In this document: positions 46,001-58,400 of the stretch, piece after piece
Layout: each line of letters begins with the position of its first letter
Numbering within the stretch: position 1 is the stretch's first letter
NCBI RefSeq assembly: GCF_963678635.1
Contig: NC_087067.1
Location: 4,876,647 to 4,940,646 of the forward strand
Source: Symsagittifera roscoffensis
Taxonomy: Eukaryota > Xenacoelomorpha > Acoela > Convolutidae
Length of the DNA: 64,000 nucleotides
Direction of reading: 5' to 3'
Notes under the pieces: model-generated
Databases searched by the model: none
What the model was told of the DNA's origin: nothing
What the model saw: only the letters and a program-made list of their open reading frames with translations
Program-made: the position numbers and the translations under genes

Positions 46001-46797
46001 TGTCGAGAAGAACCGGGACAAAAAATGTGATGCTTAGTTAATCTGTTCTTCTAGAAAAAAATAAGGGGGGTAGGCACTTTATAATAGAAAAGTCGTTCAA
46101 TACTATTGATTGAGCCTGAAATTTTTTATTCTAAAACTAAAAAATCTAGTAAATTACTTTTAAAAGTTTTTGAGCGCCATATGGCGTAAAACAATCATAA
46201 AAACTTCAAAATAAGTTTTTCATATATTTGAAGAAAAAGATATATTTATTGTAATTTCCTGAAAAAATGGTTGAAACTTTTTGTGGTAAATTTTTCGCTT
46301 CGTTTTTCATTTCTAATTCGACGTGAGCTAAATTAGCTGGAAAATTTTTTTTTTCATAGATATTATTATCAGCAACTAGATGATTTCTAATCAATTGTGA
46401 TAATTTTAAGGATATAGAAAAATAGTGCTTGTTCATGAGTTAAAGCCCTAAATTACTACAAAGATAATCTCTTCGCAATCTAGTGAAAAATCTGCCAGCA
46501 GTAAGTCAGTCAAATCCATTTTGGTGACATTTGTTGGTTTTGTTTTTAAAGATTTCATTAACTGTTTTTTAAAAATTTAAATCAGTGACTCACCCATTTG
46601 TTTCTCGAAGATATTACTTTTACTGTCAAGAGCACAGCATTCTTTTTTTATAGTATATTATACAGGTTTCTGTGAGTGCGCTGAAATTCAGCTGTGTTTT
46701 CAGCTGCAACCCATCTCACATGGCCGCATTGCTATCATTTACCTAGACAGATCACAGATATTTTTTTCTTGTCCGTTTTTCATTACGACCATTGAAA
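46001..46797. repeat. Paralogue of 27500-28230
   Basis: Parallel to the upstream region of the first signal-peptide exon, with moderate divergence. It may contain the promoter of that exon (a TATATTATACAGG stretch at about 46653 is shared). Confidence 0.6.
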
Positions 46798-46861
46798 ATG
46801 GTCAGAACATGTTCGGTTGGGTTTGTGTTAATTATTTTTCTTGTTTTCTACGCAAAATCAG
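46798..46861 (+). CDS. Putative signal-peptide first exon, copy 2
   Basis: ATG 46798 starts MVRTCSVGFVLIIFLVF, then YAKS and a donor (TCAG/GTACCG). It is the paralogue of 28231-28294, with the same reading frame, hydrophobic core and splice donor. No downstream exon is recognised in the repeats that follow. Confidence 0.45.
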
Positions 46862-46900
46862 GTACCGCAAAACGAAACTGACTGGGTTGAGATTTATATC

Positions 46901-48280
46901 TTGTTAAAACCCAATCAGTCACAAATTTCCAAAAAGTTCTGAGTTTCGAGAAAAACCGGTTCGAAATTTTAGATTTTTTGTCTAAGTTTTTATTCGAGAC
47001 AGATATAAGACGGTAAGTGTTTTATAATAGGATCGTCGCCTAATATTATTGATTGAGCCATACATTTTTTATTCAAGCTCTAAAAAAATCAATTTATTAA
47101 ATTTAAATGTTTTTAAGTGCCATATTGGCATTAAAAAAATCAAAGTTTCAAAATAATGTTTTCGTAAAACTTGAAAAAAAATTATATATATAAAAAAAAA
47201 CTTTTTTGTAGTTGTTGTGTAACTTGCACAGCAACCGGCTATTTTTGTTTGACTTTTGCACATACCTTATCTGCTCATAAAAAAGAGCAAGCCTTATGTC
47301 AAAAACTATTGCCCAACCATTGTTTTATTAAGACATAATGTCTTCTTTTGGTTTGTTTTTTGATAACATAAAATCAACAAAGCTTGAAAAAAATAATCTA
47401 GTTTTCTATGACCTTTCTTCATTTTTATTTATATAATTAGTCCTATTTTTTCAAAAGTTATTCAGTTTTTTTTATTATAATAGAGACTCAACGGGAAACA
47501 GCATACGTTTTTAAAAATTAGTCTTGCATTTTGCTAAAATTGACATTTCTTGGTAAAAAACAATTCACATTATCTTCACAACGAATGTGGAGCCGCTTGA
47601 TTTTTACCTTGAAAATTAAAAAAAATGCAATTACTTCTGTGTCGCGAGCTATCTTTCCTACAAAAAAATACTTGTCAAAACTCTCTACATCAGCGCAAGG
47701 CAACAATTTAAATCAGGTCGAATTTGATCGATGAAATAAAATATATCAGACTTTACCGATCGTACACAGCGAGTGACAAGAACTGAAAGAGCTCTCAAGC
47801 ACTCTATGTGTTGCAAATGGAGTACCTCAGGGCAGTGTTCTTGTACTCTATTATTACCGCTAACTCTCGATTTTGTATAGCTTTAACTATGAACCCATAG
47901 TTTAACTCACAACACACATGACAGAAGCCCGGGTTGACGTCCATAGAAAAAAAATGCTTGTCATACAGTTCCATATATTAAGTCGATGGAAAAAATGCTT
48001 ATCATACAAAACTCATACAAAATTTGAAAAGTGTTTTAGAATTTTTTATGAAAATTTTTGGTCTATTTGCCTCTTTTGCAGCTTTCTGGTCATTAAAAAA
48101 AGATTAAAATTTTTGATGAAAAACGCTTGTCATTTAATTTCTATGTATGAAAATTCTAAGATAATCATTTTGTCATAGAAAAAAAATTCAAAACTCACCA
48201 AAAAACGTGTCTGGGTTACTTTAATTAGATTTGAATAAAAGTAGTATAGATATACGACACTGGGAACGGTAGGGGTGGGG
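46901..48280. repeat. Duplicated block X, second copy
   Basis: Counterpart of 40765-42090, joined directly to the preceding block without the 12.4-kb insert. Contains the second LINE scrap (VANGVPQGSVL at about 47808-47843) and the fold-back stretch at about 47926-48180. Confidence 0.85.
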
Positions 48281-48910
48281 TGATCCCTGCAGGGATCATT
48301 GTGTATTGATTATACCTAATGATACCCATGTAATTACTTATTTCTAATGATCCCTGTCTAAAACATTTATACCTAATGATCCCTATGTATAATTTAAATA
48401 GCAATTGATCCCTATGTAAAAGTTTTTCCAAAAATTTTTTCACACAAAATGTTTTTCGATTTTTTTTTTCAATTTTCTTTTCAATCTATGTATAAGTAAT
48501 GATCCCTATGTATAACCAACGATCCCTATGTATAACCAATGATCCCTATGTGTAACCAATGATCCCTATGCAAAATTATTGGTCCCTATGTATAACCAAT
48601 GATCTCTATGTATAACTAATGGTCCCTATGTATAACTATGGATACCTATGTATAACAAATGATCCCTGAGTAAAACTTATGACCACAGTGTAAAAGTATA
48701 AATCCTATGTATAACTAATGATATCACGTTTAACCAATGATCTCTATGTTTAACCAATGATCCCTATGTACATCTAAAGTTCCCTAGTTGAAGTTAAAGT
48801 TCTATTGGTGTACCTAACGGTCCCTATGCGTAACCAATCTACCATTTATTTAACCACTAATCCCTAAGTATAACTAATGATCCAAAAATATACAAATTGA
48901 TCCTCCCTAA
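48281..48910. repeat. Minisatellite (about 18-20 bp), copy 2
   Basis: Same TAACCAATGATCCCTATGTA units as 42091-42668, including the AT-rich interruption. It continues past the point where the first copy meets the gap. Confidence 0.9.
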
Positions 48911-48929
48911 GTGTCATATGATCCCAATG

Positions 48930-49114
48930 TTAAAAGAAGAGAGAAACAGATAAGGGATTGAGACAGAGTAGAGAGAGAGAGAGCAAAAGAGATAAAGAGA
49001 AAGAGAGACGGAGAGAGAAAGAAAGAAGCGAGAAAGAGAAAGAGAGAGAGAGAGAGAGAGAGACGGAGAGAGAAAGAAAAGAGAGAGAAAGGGAGATAGA
49101 TAAATATATAGGAC

Positions 49115-49211
<97 letters not shown>

Positions 49212-49272
49212 CATAGATAGATAGATAGATAGACAGATAGATAGATAAACAGAGAAGGGAGAGAGAAGAGAT

Positions 49273-49308
<36 letters not shown>

Positions 49309-49311
49309 AGT

Positions 49312-49359
<48 letters not shown>

Positions 49360-49400
49360 AAGCAAACCCACAGCGCATTAACAATAGAGAGAGAGAGAGA
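48930..49400. repeat. GA and GATA microsatellites
   Basis: Long GAGA tracts (about 48965-49080), (GATA)n at about 49114-49255 and again at about 49313-49350, with GA-rich spacers. A 20-base scrap of the following satellite (AAACCCACAGCGCATTAACA) is embedded near 49362. Open frames of Tyr/Leu/Ser/Ile repeats on the minus strand are artefacts of the tetranucleotide. Confidence 0.95.
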
Positions 49401-52400
49401 AAGCAAACCCACAGCGCACTAACCCACAACGCATTAACAAACCAAAAAAGTGTCGCTGTATTTTTTGGTTGTCAAAACTGAAGAAACATTCAGTAGCCGA
49501 GACCAGACGCTAGTGGAAACTACCAATTTGTGACGACAACTTTTTTCGGACGGAAAATCACCAAAGCAGAAATCCGCTTCTGCAACGATCGCTAACCCAG
49601 TAGAATTGATGAATGGAACAATAATGAACAAATCAAGATGATTTAACTAGCCACACAGTGTCCTGAAAAATGAAAAAAAATTTGTACCACATAAGATCGC
49701 ATCAAGAACAAACACAAAAAAAGACACATTTCAGAAACATAAAGACCAAATTCAAAAACTTAGTACTCCCATAAACTGTCAGCAAACCCACAGCGCATTA
49801 ACAAACCAAAAAAGTGTCGCTGTATTCTTTGGTTGTCAAAACTGAAGAAACATTCAGTAGCCGAGACCGGACGCTAGTGGAAACTACCAGTTTGTGACGA
49901 CAACTTTTTTCGGATAAAAAATTACCACAGAGCAAATCCGCTTCTGCAACGATCGCTAACCCAGTAGAACTGATGAATGGAACAATAATGAACACATCAA
50001 GTTGACTTAACTAGCCACACAGTGTCCTGAAAAATGAAAAAATTTGTACCACAAAAGATCGCATCAAGAACAAACACAAAAAAAGACATATTTCAGAAAC
50101 ATAAAGACCAAATTCAAAAACTTAGTACTCCCATGAGCTGTCAGCAAATCCACAGCGCATTAACAAACCAAAAAAGTGTCGCTGTATTTTTTGGTTGTCA
50201 AAACTGAAGAAACATTCAGTAGCCGAGACCGGACGCTATTGGAAACTACCAATTTGTGACGACAACTTTTTTCAGACAGAAAATCACCAAAACGAAAATC
50301 CGCTTCTGCAACGATCGCTAACCTAGTACAATTGATGAATGGATCAATAATGAACACATCAAGATGACTTAACTAGCCACACAGTGTCCTGAAAAAAGAA
50401 AAAATTTGTACCACAAAAAATCGCATCAAGAACAAACACAAAAAAGACATTTTTCAGAAACACAAAGACCAAAATCAAAAACTTAGTACTCCCATGAACT
50501 GTCGGCAAACCCACAGCGCATTAACAAACCAAAAAAAAGTGTCGCTGTATTTTTTGGTTGTCAAAACTGAAGAAACATTCAGTAGCCGAGACCAGACGCT
50601 AGTGGAAACTACCAATTTGTGACGACAACTTTTTTCAGACAGAAAATCACCAAAGCGAAAATCCAATTCTGCAACGATCGCTAACCTAGTAGAATTGATG
50701 AATGGAACAATAATGAACACATCAAGATGACTTAACTAGTCACACAGTGTCCTGAAAAAAGAAAAAATTTGTACCACAAAAAATCGCATCAAGAACAAAC
50801 ACAGAAAAGACATTTTTCAGAAACATAAAGACCAAAATCAAAAACTTAGTACTCCCATGAACTGTAAGCAAACCCACAACGCATTAACAACCCAAAAAAA
50901 CGTCGCTGTGTATTTCAAAGATGTCAAAACTGAAGAAACATTCAGTAGCCAAGACCAGAAGCTAGTGGAAACTACCAATTTGTCACGACAGGTTTTTTCG
51001 GATAAAAAAATACCACAGAGCAAATCCGCTTCTGCAACGATCGCTAACCCAGTAGAACTGATGAATGGAACAAAAATGAACACATCAAGATGACTTAACT
51101 AGCCACACAGTGTCCTGAAAAATGAAAAAATTTGTACCACAAAAGATCGCACCAAGAACAAACACAAAAAAGACATATTTCAGAAACATAAATACCAAAA
51201 TCCAAAACCCAGAAGTATCATGAACATTCAGCATACCCACAACGCATTAACAAACCAAAAAAGCCGCGCTGCGTATTTCAAAGATTTCAAAATTGGAGAA
51301 ACATTCAGTAGCCAAGACCAGAAGCTAGTGGAAACTACCAAATTGTGACGACAAATTTTTCAGACAGAAAATAACCACAGCGCAAATCTGCTTCTGCAAC
51401 GATCGCTAACCCAGTAGACTTGATGAATGGAACAATAATGAACGCATCAAGATGACTTAACTAGCCACACAGTGTCCCGAAAAATGAAAAAAAATTGAAC
51501 CACAAAAGATCGCATCAAGAACAAACACAAAAAAAGACATATTTCAAAAACATAATACCAAAATCAAAAACTTAGTACTCCCATGAAATTTCAGCAAACC
51601 CACAACGCATTAACACATTAAAAACCCAGTAAAATTGTCGCTGTATATTTTGGTTGTCAAAACATTCAGTAGCCGAGACCAGAAGCTAGTGGAAACTACC
51701 AATTTGTAACAACTTTCTTCGGATTAATAACCCAAACCCACAACGCATTAATAACCCAAAAAATTGTCGCTGTGTATTTCAAAGATGTCAAAACTGAAGA
51801 AACATTCAGTAGCCAAGACCAGAAGCTAGTGGAAACAATTTGTGACGACATTTTTTTTCGGATAAAAAATTACCACAGAGCAAATCCGCTTCTACTAGGA
51901 TCGCTAACCCAGTAGAACTGATGAATGGAACAATAATGAACACATCAAGATGACTTAACTAGCCACACAGTGTCCTGGAAAATGAAAAATTTTTTACCAC
52001 AAAAGATCGCATCAAGAACAAACACAAAAAAGTCATATTTCAGAAACATAAATACCAAAATCCAAAACCCAGAAGTCCCATGAACAGTCAGCATACCTAC
52101 AACGCATTAACAAACCAAAAAAGCAGCGCTTCGTTTTTCAAAGATGTCAAAACTGAAGAAACATTCGGTAGCCAAGACCAGAAGCTAGTGGAAACTACCA
52201 ATTTGTGACGACAAATTTCTTCGGACAAAAAATCATCACAGCGCAAATCCGCTTCTGCAACGATCGCTAACCCAGCGAAATTGATGATTGGAACAACAAT
52301 GAACTCATCAAGACTTCTTAACTAGCCACACACTGTCCTGGAATATGAAAAAGAATGTACCACAAAAGATCGCATCAAGAACAAACACAAAAAAGACATA

Positions 52401-55400
52401 TTTCAGAAACATAAAAACCAAAATCAAAAACTTAGTATTCCCATAAACAGTCAGCATACCCACAACGCATTAAAACATTTACAACCCCAAAAAATTTGTC
52501 GCTGTATTTTTTGGTTGTCAAAACTGAAGAAACATTCAGTAGCCTAGACCAGAAGCTAGTGGAAACTACCAATTTGTAACGACAACATTTTCGGACAAAA
52601 AAGTACCACCGAGAAAATCCGCTTCTGCAATGATCGCTAACTTAGTAGAAATGATGAAAAAACAACTATGAACACATCAAGACTTCTTAACTAGCCACAC
52701 ACTGTCCTGGAATATGAAAAAGAATGTACCACAAAAGATCGCATCAAGAACAAACACAAAAAAGACATATTTCAGAAACATAAAAACCAAAATCAAAAAC
52801 TTAGTATTCCCATAAACAGTCAGCATACCCACAACGCATTAAAACATTTACAACCCCAAAAAATTTGTCGCTGTATTTTTTGGTTGTCAAAACTGAAGAA
52901 ACATTCAGTAGCCTAGACCAGAAGCTAGTGGAAACTACCAATTTGTAACGACAACTTTTTCGGACAAAAAAGTACCACCGAGAAAATCCGCTTCTGCAAT
53001 GATCGCTAACTTAGTAGAACTGATGAAAAAACAAAAAATTTGTACCATAAAAGATCTCATCAAGAACAAACACAAAAAAAGACATATTTCAGAAACATAA
53101 AGACCAAATCAAAAACTTAGTACTCCCATGAACTGTCAACATACCCACAACGCATTACCACATTAACAACCCAGTAAAATTGTCGCTGTATATTTTGGTT
53201 GTCAAAACATTCAGTAGCCGAGACCAGAAGCTAGTGGAAACTACCAATTTGTAACAACTTTCTTCGGACAAAAAATCACCACAGCGCAAATCCGCTTCTG
53301 CAACGATCGCTAACCCAGCGAAATTCATGATTGGAACAACAAAGAACTCATCAAAACTTCTTAACTAGCCACACACTGTCCTGGAATATGAAAAAGATTG
53401 TACCACAAAAGATCGCATCAAGAACAAACACAAAAAAGACATATTTCAGAAACATAAAAACCAAATCAAAAACTTAGTATTCCCATAAACCGTCAGCATA
53501 CCCACAACGCATCAACACATTAACAACCCCAATAATTTGTCGCTGTATTTTTTGGTTGTCAAAACTGAAGAAACATTCAGTAGCCGAGACCAGAAGCTAG
53601 TGGAAACTACCAATTTGTAACGACAACTTTTTCGGACAAAAAAGTACCACCGAGAAAATCCGCTTCTGCAATGATCGCTTACTTAGTAGAACGGATGAAA
53701 AAAACAACAATGAACACATCAAGATGACTTAACTAGCCATACAGTGTCCTGAAAAATGAAAAAAATTTGTACCACAAAAGATCGCATCAAGAACAAACAC
53801 AAAAAAAGACATATTTCAGAAAAATAAAGACCAAATTCAAAAAATTAGTACTCCCATGAACTGTCAGCAAACCCAAAGCGCATTAACAAACCAAAAAATT
53901 GTCGCTGTATTCTTTGGTTGTCAAAACTGAAGAAACATTCAGTAGCCGAGACCAGACGCTAGTTTAAACTACCAATTTGTGACGACAACTTTTTTCGGAT
54001 AAAAAACTACCACAGAGCAAATCCGCTTCTGCAACGATCGCTAACCCAGTAGAACTGATGAATGGAACAAAAATGAACACATCAAGATGACTTAACTAGC
54101 CACACAGTGTCCTGAAAAATGAAAAAAATTTGTACCACATAAGATCGCATCAAGAACAAACACAAAAAAAGACACATTTCAGATACATAAAGACCAAATT
54201 CAAAAACTTAGTACTCCCATGAACTGTCAGCAAACCCACAGCGCATTAACAAACCAAAAAAAGTGTCGCTGTATTCTTTGGTTGTCAAAACTGAAGAAAC
54301 ATTCAGTAGCCGAGACCAGACGCTAGTGGAAACTACCAGTTTGTGACGACAACTTTTTTCGGATAAAAAACTACCACAGAGCAAATCCGCTTCTGCAACG
54401 ATCGCTAACCCAGTAGAACTGATGAATGGAACAAAAATGAACACATCAAGATGACTTAACTAGCCATACAGTGTCCTGAAAAATGAAAAAAATTTGTACC
54501 ACAAAAGATCGCATCAAGAACAAACACAAAAAAAGACATATTTCAGAAAAATAAAGACCAAATTCAAAAACTTAGTACTCCCATGAACTGTCAGCAAACC
54601 CAAAGCGCATTAACAAACCAAAAAATTGTCGCTGTATTCTTTGGTTGTCAAAACTGAAGAAACATTCAGTAGCCGAGACCAGACGCTAGTTTAAACTACC
54701 AATTTGTGACGACAACTTTTTTCGGATAAAAAACTACCACAGAGCAAATCCGCTTCTGCAACGATCGCTAACCCAGTAGAACTGATGAATGGAACAAAAA
54801 TGAACACATCAAGATGACTTAACTAGCCACACAGTGTCCTGAAAAATGAAAAAAATTTGTACCACATAAGATCGCATCAAGAACAAACACAAAAAAAGAC
54901 ACATTTCAGAAACATAAAGACCAAATTCAAAAACTTAGTACTCCCATGAACTGTCAGCAAACCCACAGCGCATTAACAAACCAAAAAAAGTGTCGCTGTA
55001 TTCTTTGGTTGTCAAAACTGAAGAAACATTCAGTAGCCGAGACCAGACGCTAGTGGAAACTACCAGTTTGTGACGACAACTTTTTTCGGATAAAAAATTA
55101 CCACAGAGCAAATCCGCTTCTGCAACGATCGCTAACCCAGTAGAACTGATGAATGGAACAATAATGAACACATCAAGATGACTTAAATAGCCACACAGTG
55201 TCCTGAAAAATGAAAAAAATTTGTACCACATAAGATCGCATCAAGAACAAACACAAAAAAAGACACATTTCAGAAACATAAAGACCAAATTCAAAAACTT
55301 AGTACTCCCATGAACTGTCAGCAAACCCACAGCGCATTAACAAACCAAAAAATTGTCGCTGTATTCTTTGGTTGTCAAAACTGAAGAAACATTCAGTAGC

Positions 55401-58400
55401 CGAGACCAGACGCTAGTTTAAACTACCAATTTGTGACGACAACTTTTTTCGGATAAAAAACTACCACAGAGCAAATCCGCTTCTGCAACGATCGCTAAAC
55501 CAGTAGAACTGATGAATGGAACAAAAATGAACACATCAAGATGACTTAACTAGCCACACAGTGTCCTGAAAAATGAAAAAAATTGTACCACATAAGATCG
55601 CATCAAGAACAAACACAAAAAAAGACACATTTCAGAAACATAAAGACCAAATTCAAAAACTTAGTACTCCCATGAACTGTCAGCAAACCCACAGCGCATT
55701 AACAAACCAAAAAAAGTGTCGCTGTATTCTTTGGTTGTCAAAACTGAAGAAAAATTCAGTAGCCGAGACCAGACGCTAGTGGAAACTACCAGTTTGTGAC
55801 GACAACTTTTTTCGGATAAAAAATTACCACAGAGCAAATCCGCTTCTGCAACGATCGCTAACCCAGTAGAACTGATGAATGGAACAATAATGAACACATC
55901 AAGATGACTTAACTAGCCACACAGTGTCCTGAAAAATGAAAAAATTTGTACCACAAAAGATAGCATCAAGAACAAACACAAAAAAAGACATATTTCAGAA
56001 AAATAAAGACCAAATTCAAAAACTCAGTACTCCCATGAACTGTCAGCAAACCCAAAGCGCATTAACAAACCAAAAAATTGTCGCTGTATTCTTTGGTTGT
56101 CAAAACTGAAGAAACATTCAGTAGCCGAGACCAGACGCTAGTTTAAACTACCAATTTGTGACGACAACTTTTTTCGGATAAAAAACTACCACAGAGCAAA
56201 TCCGCTTCTGCAACGATCGCTAACCCAGTAGAACTGATGAATGGAACAAAAATGAACACATCAAGATGACTTAACTAGCCACACAGTGTCCTGAAAAATG
56301 AAAAAAATTTGTACCACATAAGATCGCATCAAGAACAAACACAAAAAAAGACACATTTCAGAAACATAAAGACCAAATTCAAAAACTTAGTACTCCCATG
56401 AGCTGTCAGCAAATCCACAGCGCATTAACAAACCAAAAAAAGTGTCGCTGTATTCTTTGGTTGTCAAAACTGAAGAAAAATTCAGTAGCCGAGACCAGAC
56501 GCTAGTGGAAACTACCAGTTTGTGACGACAACTTTTTTCGGATAAAAAATTACCACAGAGCAAATCCGCTTCTGCAACGATCGCTAACCCAGTAGAACTG
56601 ATGAATGGAACAATAATGAACACATCAAGATGACTTAACTAGCCACACAGTGTCCTGAAAAATGAAAAAATTTGTACCACAAAAGATAGCATCAAGAACA
56701 AACACAAAAAAAGACATATTTCAGAAAAATAAAGACCAAATTCAAAAACTCAGTACTCCCATGAACTGTCAGCAAACCCAAAGCGCATTAACAAACCAAA
56801 AAATTGTCGCTGTATTCTTTGGTTGTCAAAACTGAAGAAACATTCAGTAGCCGAGACCAGACGCTAGTTTAAACTACCAATTTGTGACGACAACTTTTTT
56901 CGGATAAAAAACTACCACAGAGCAAATCCGCTTCTGCAACGATCGCTAACCCAGTAGAACTGATGAATGGAACAAAAATGAACACATCAAGATGACTTAA
57001 CTAGCCACACAGTGTCCTGAAAAATGAAAAAAATTTGTACCACATAAGATCGCATCAAGAACAAACACAAAAAAAGACACATTTCAGAAACATAAAGACC
57101 AAATTCAAAAACTTAGTACTCCCATGAGCTGTCAGCAAATCCACAGCGCATTAACAAACCAAAAAAATGTCGCTGTATTTTTTGGTTGTCAAAACTGAAG
57201 AAACATTCAGTAGCCGAGACCGGACGCTATTGGAAACTACCAATTTGTGACGACAACTTTTTTCAGACAGAAAATCACCAAAACAAAAATCCGCTTCTGC
57301 AACGATCGCTAACCCAGTAGAACTGATGAATGGAACAATAATGAACACATCAAGATGACTTAACTAGCCACACAGTGTCCTGAAAAATGAAAAAATTTGT
57401 ACCACAAAAGATCGCATCAAGAACAAACACAAAAAAAGACATATTTCAGAAAAATAAAGACCAAATTCAAAAACTCAGTACTCCCATGAACTGTCAGCAA
57501 ACCCAAAGCGCATTAACAAACCAAAAAATTGTCGCTGTATTCTTTGGTTGTCAAAACTGAAGAAACATTCAGTAGCCGAGACCAGACGCTAGTTTAAACT
57601 ACCAATTTGTGACGACAACTTTTTTCGGATAAAAAACTACCACAGAGCAAATCCGCTTCTGCAACGATCGCTAACCCAGTAGAACTGATGAATGGAACAA
57701 AAATGAACACATCAAGATGACTTAACTAGCCACACAGTGTCCTGAAAAATGAAAAAAATTTGTACCACATAAGATCGCATCAAGAACAAACACAAAAAAA
57801 GACACATTTCAGAAACATAAAGACCAAATTCAAAAACTTAGTACTCCCATGAACTGTCAGCAAACCCACAGCGCATTAACAAACCAAAAAAAGTGTCGCT
57901 GTATTCTTTGGTTGTCAAAACTGAAGAAACATTCAGTAGCCGAGACCAGACGCTAGTGGAAACTACCAGTTTGTGACGACAACTTTTTTCGGATAAAAAA
58001 TTACCACAGAGCAAATCCGCTTCTGCAACGATCGCTAACCCAGTAGAACTGATGAATGGAACAATAATGAACACATCAAGATGACTTAACTAGCCACACA
58101 GTGTCCTGAAAAATGAAAAAATTTGTACCACAAAAGATCGCATCAAGAACAAACACAAAAAAAGACATATTTCAGAAACATAAGGACCAAATTCAAAAAC
58201 TTAGTACTCCCATGAGCTGTCAGCAAACCCACAGCGCATTAACAAACCAAAAAAGTGTCGCTGTATTTTTTGGTTGTCAAAACTGAAGAAACTTTCAGTA
58301 GCCGAGACCAGACGTTAGTGGAAACTACCAATTTGTGACGACAACTTTATTCAGACAGAAAATCACCAAAGCGCAAATCCGCTACTGCAACGATCGCTAA

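Noticed and set aside
48907-49429. Three overlapping minus-strand frames of 154-171 codons (Tyr/Leu/Ser/Ile repeats)
   Set aside because: Produced by GATA and GA microsatellites, which lack stops on that strand.
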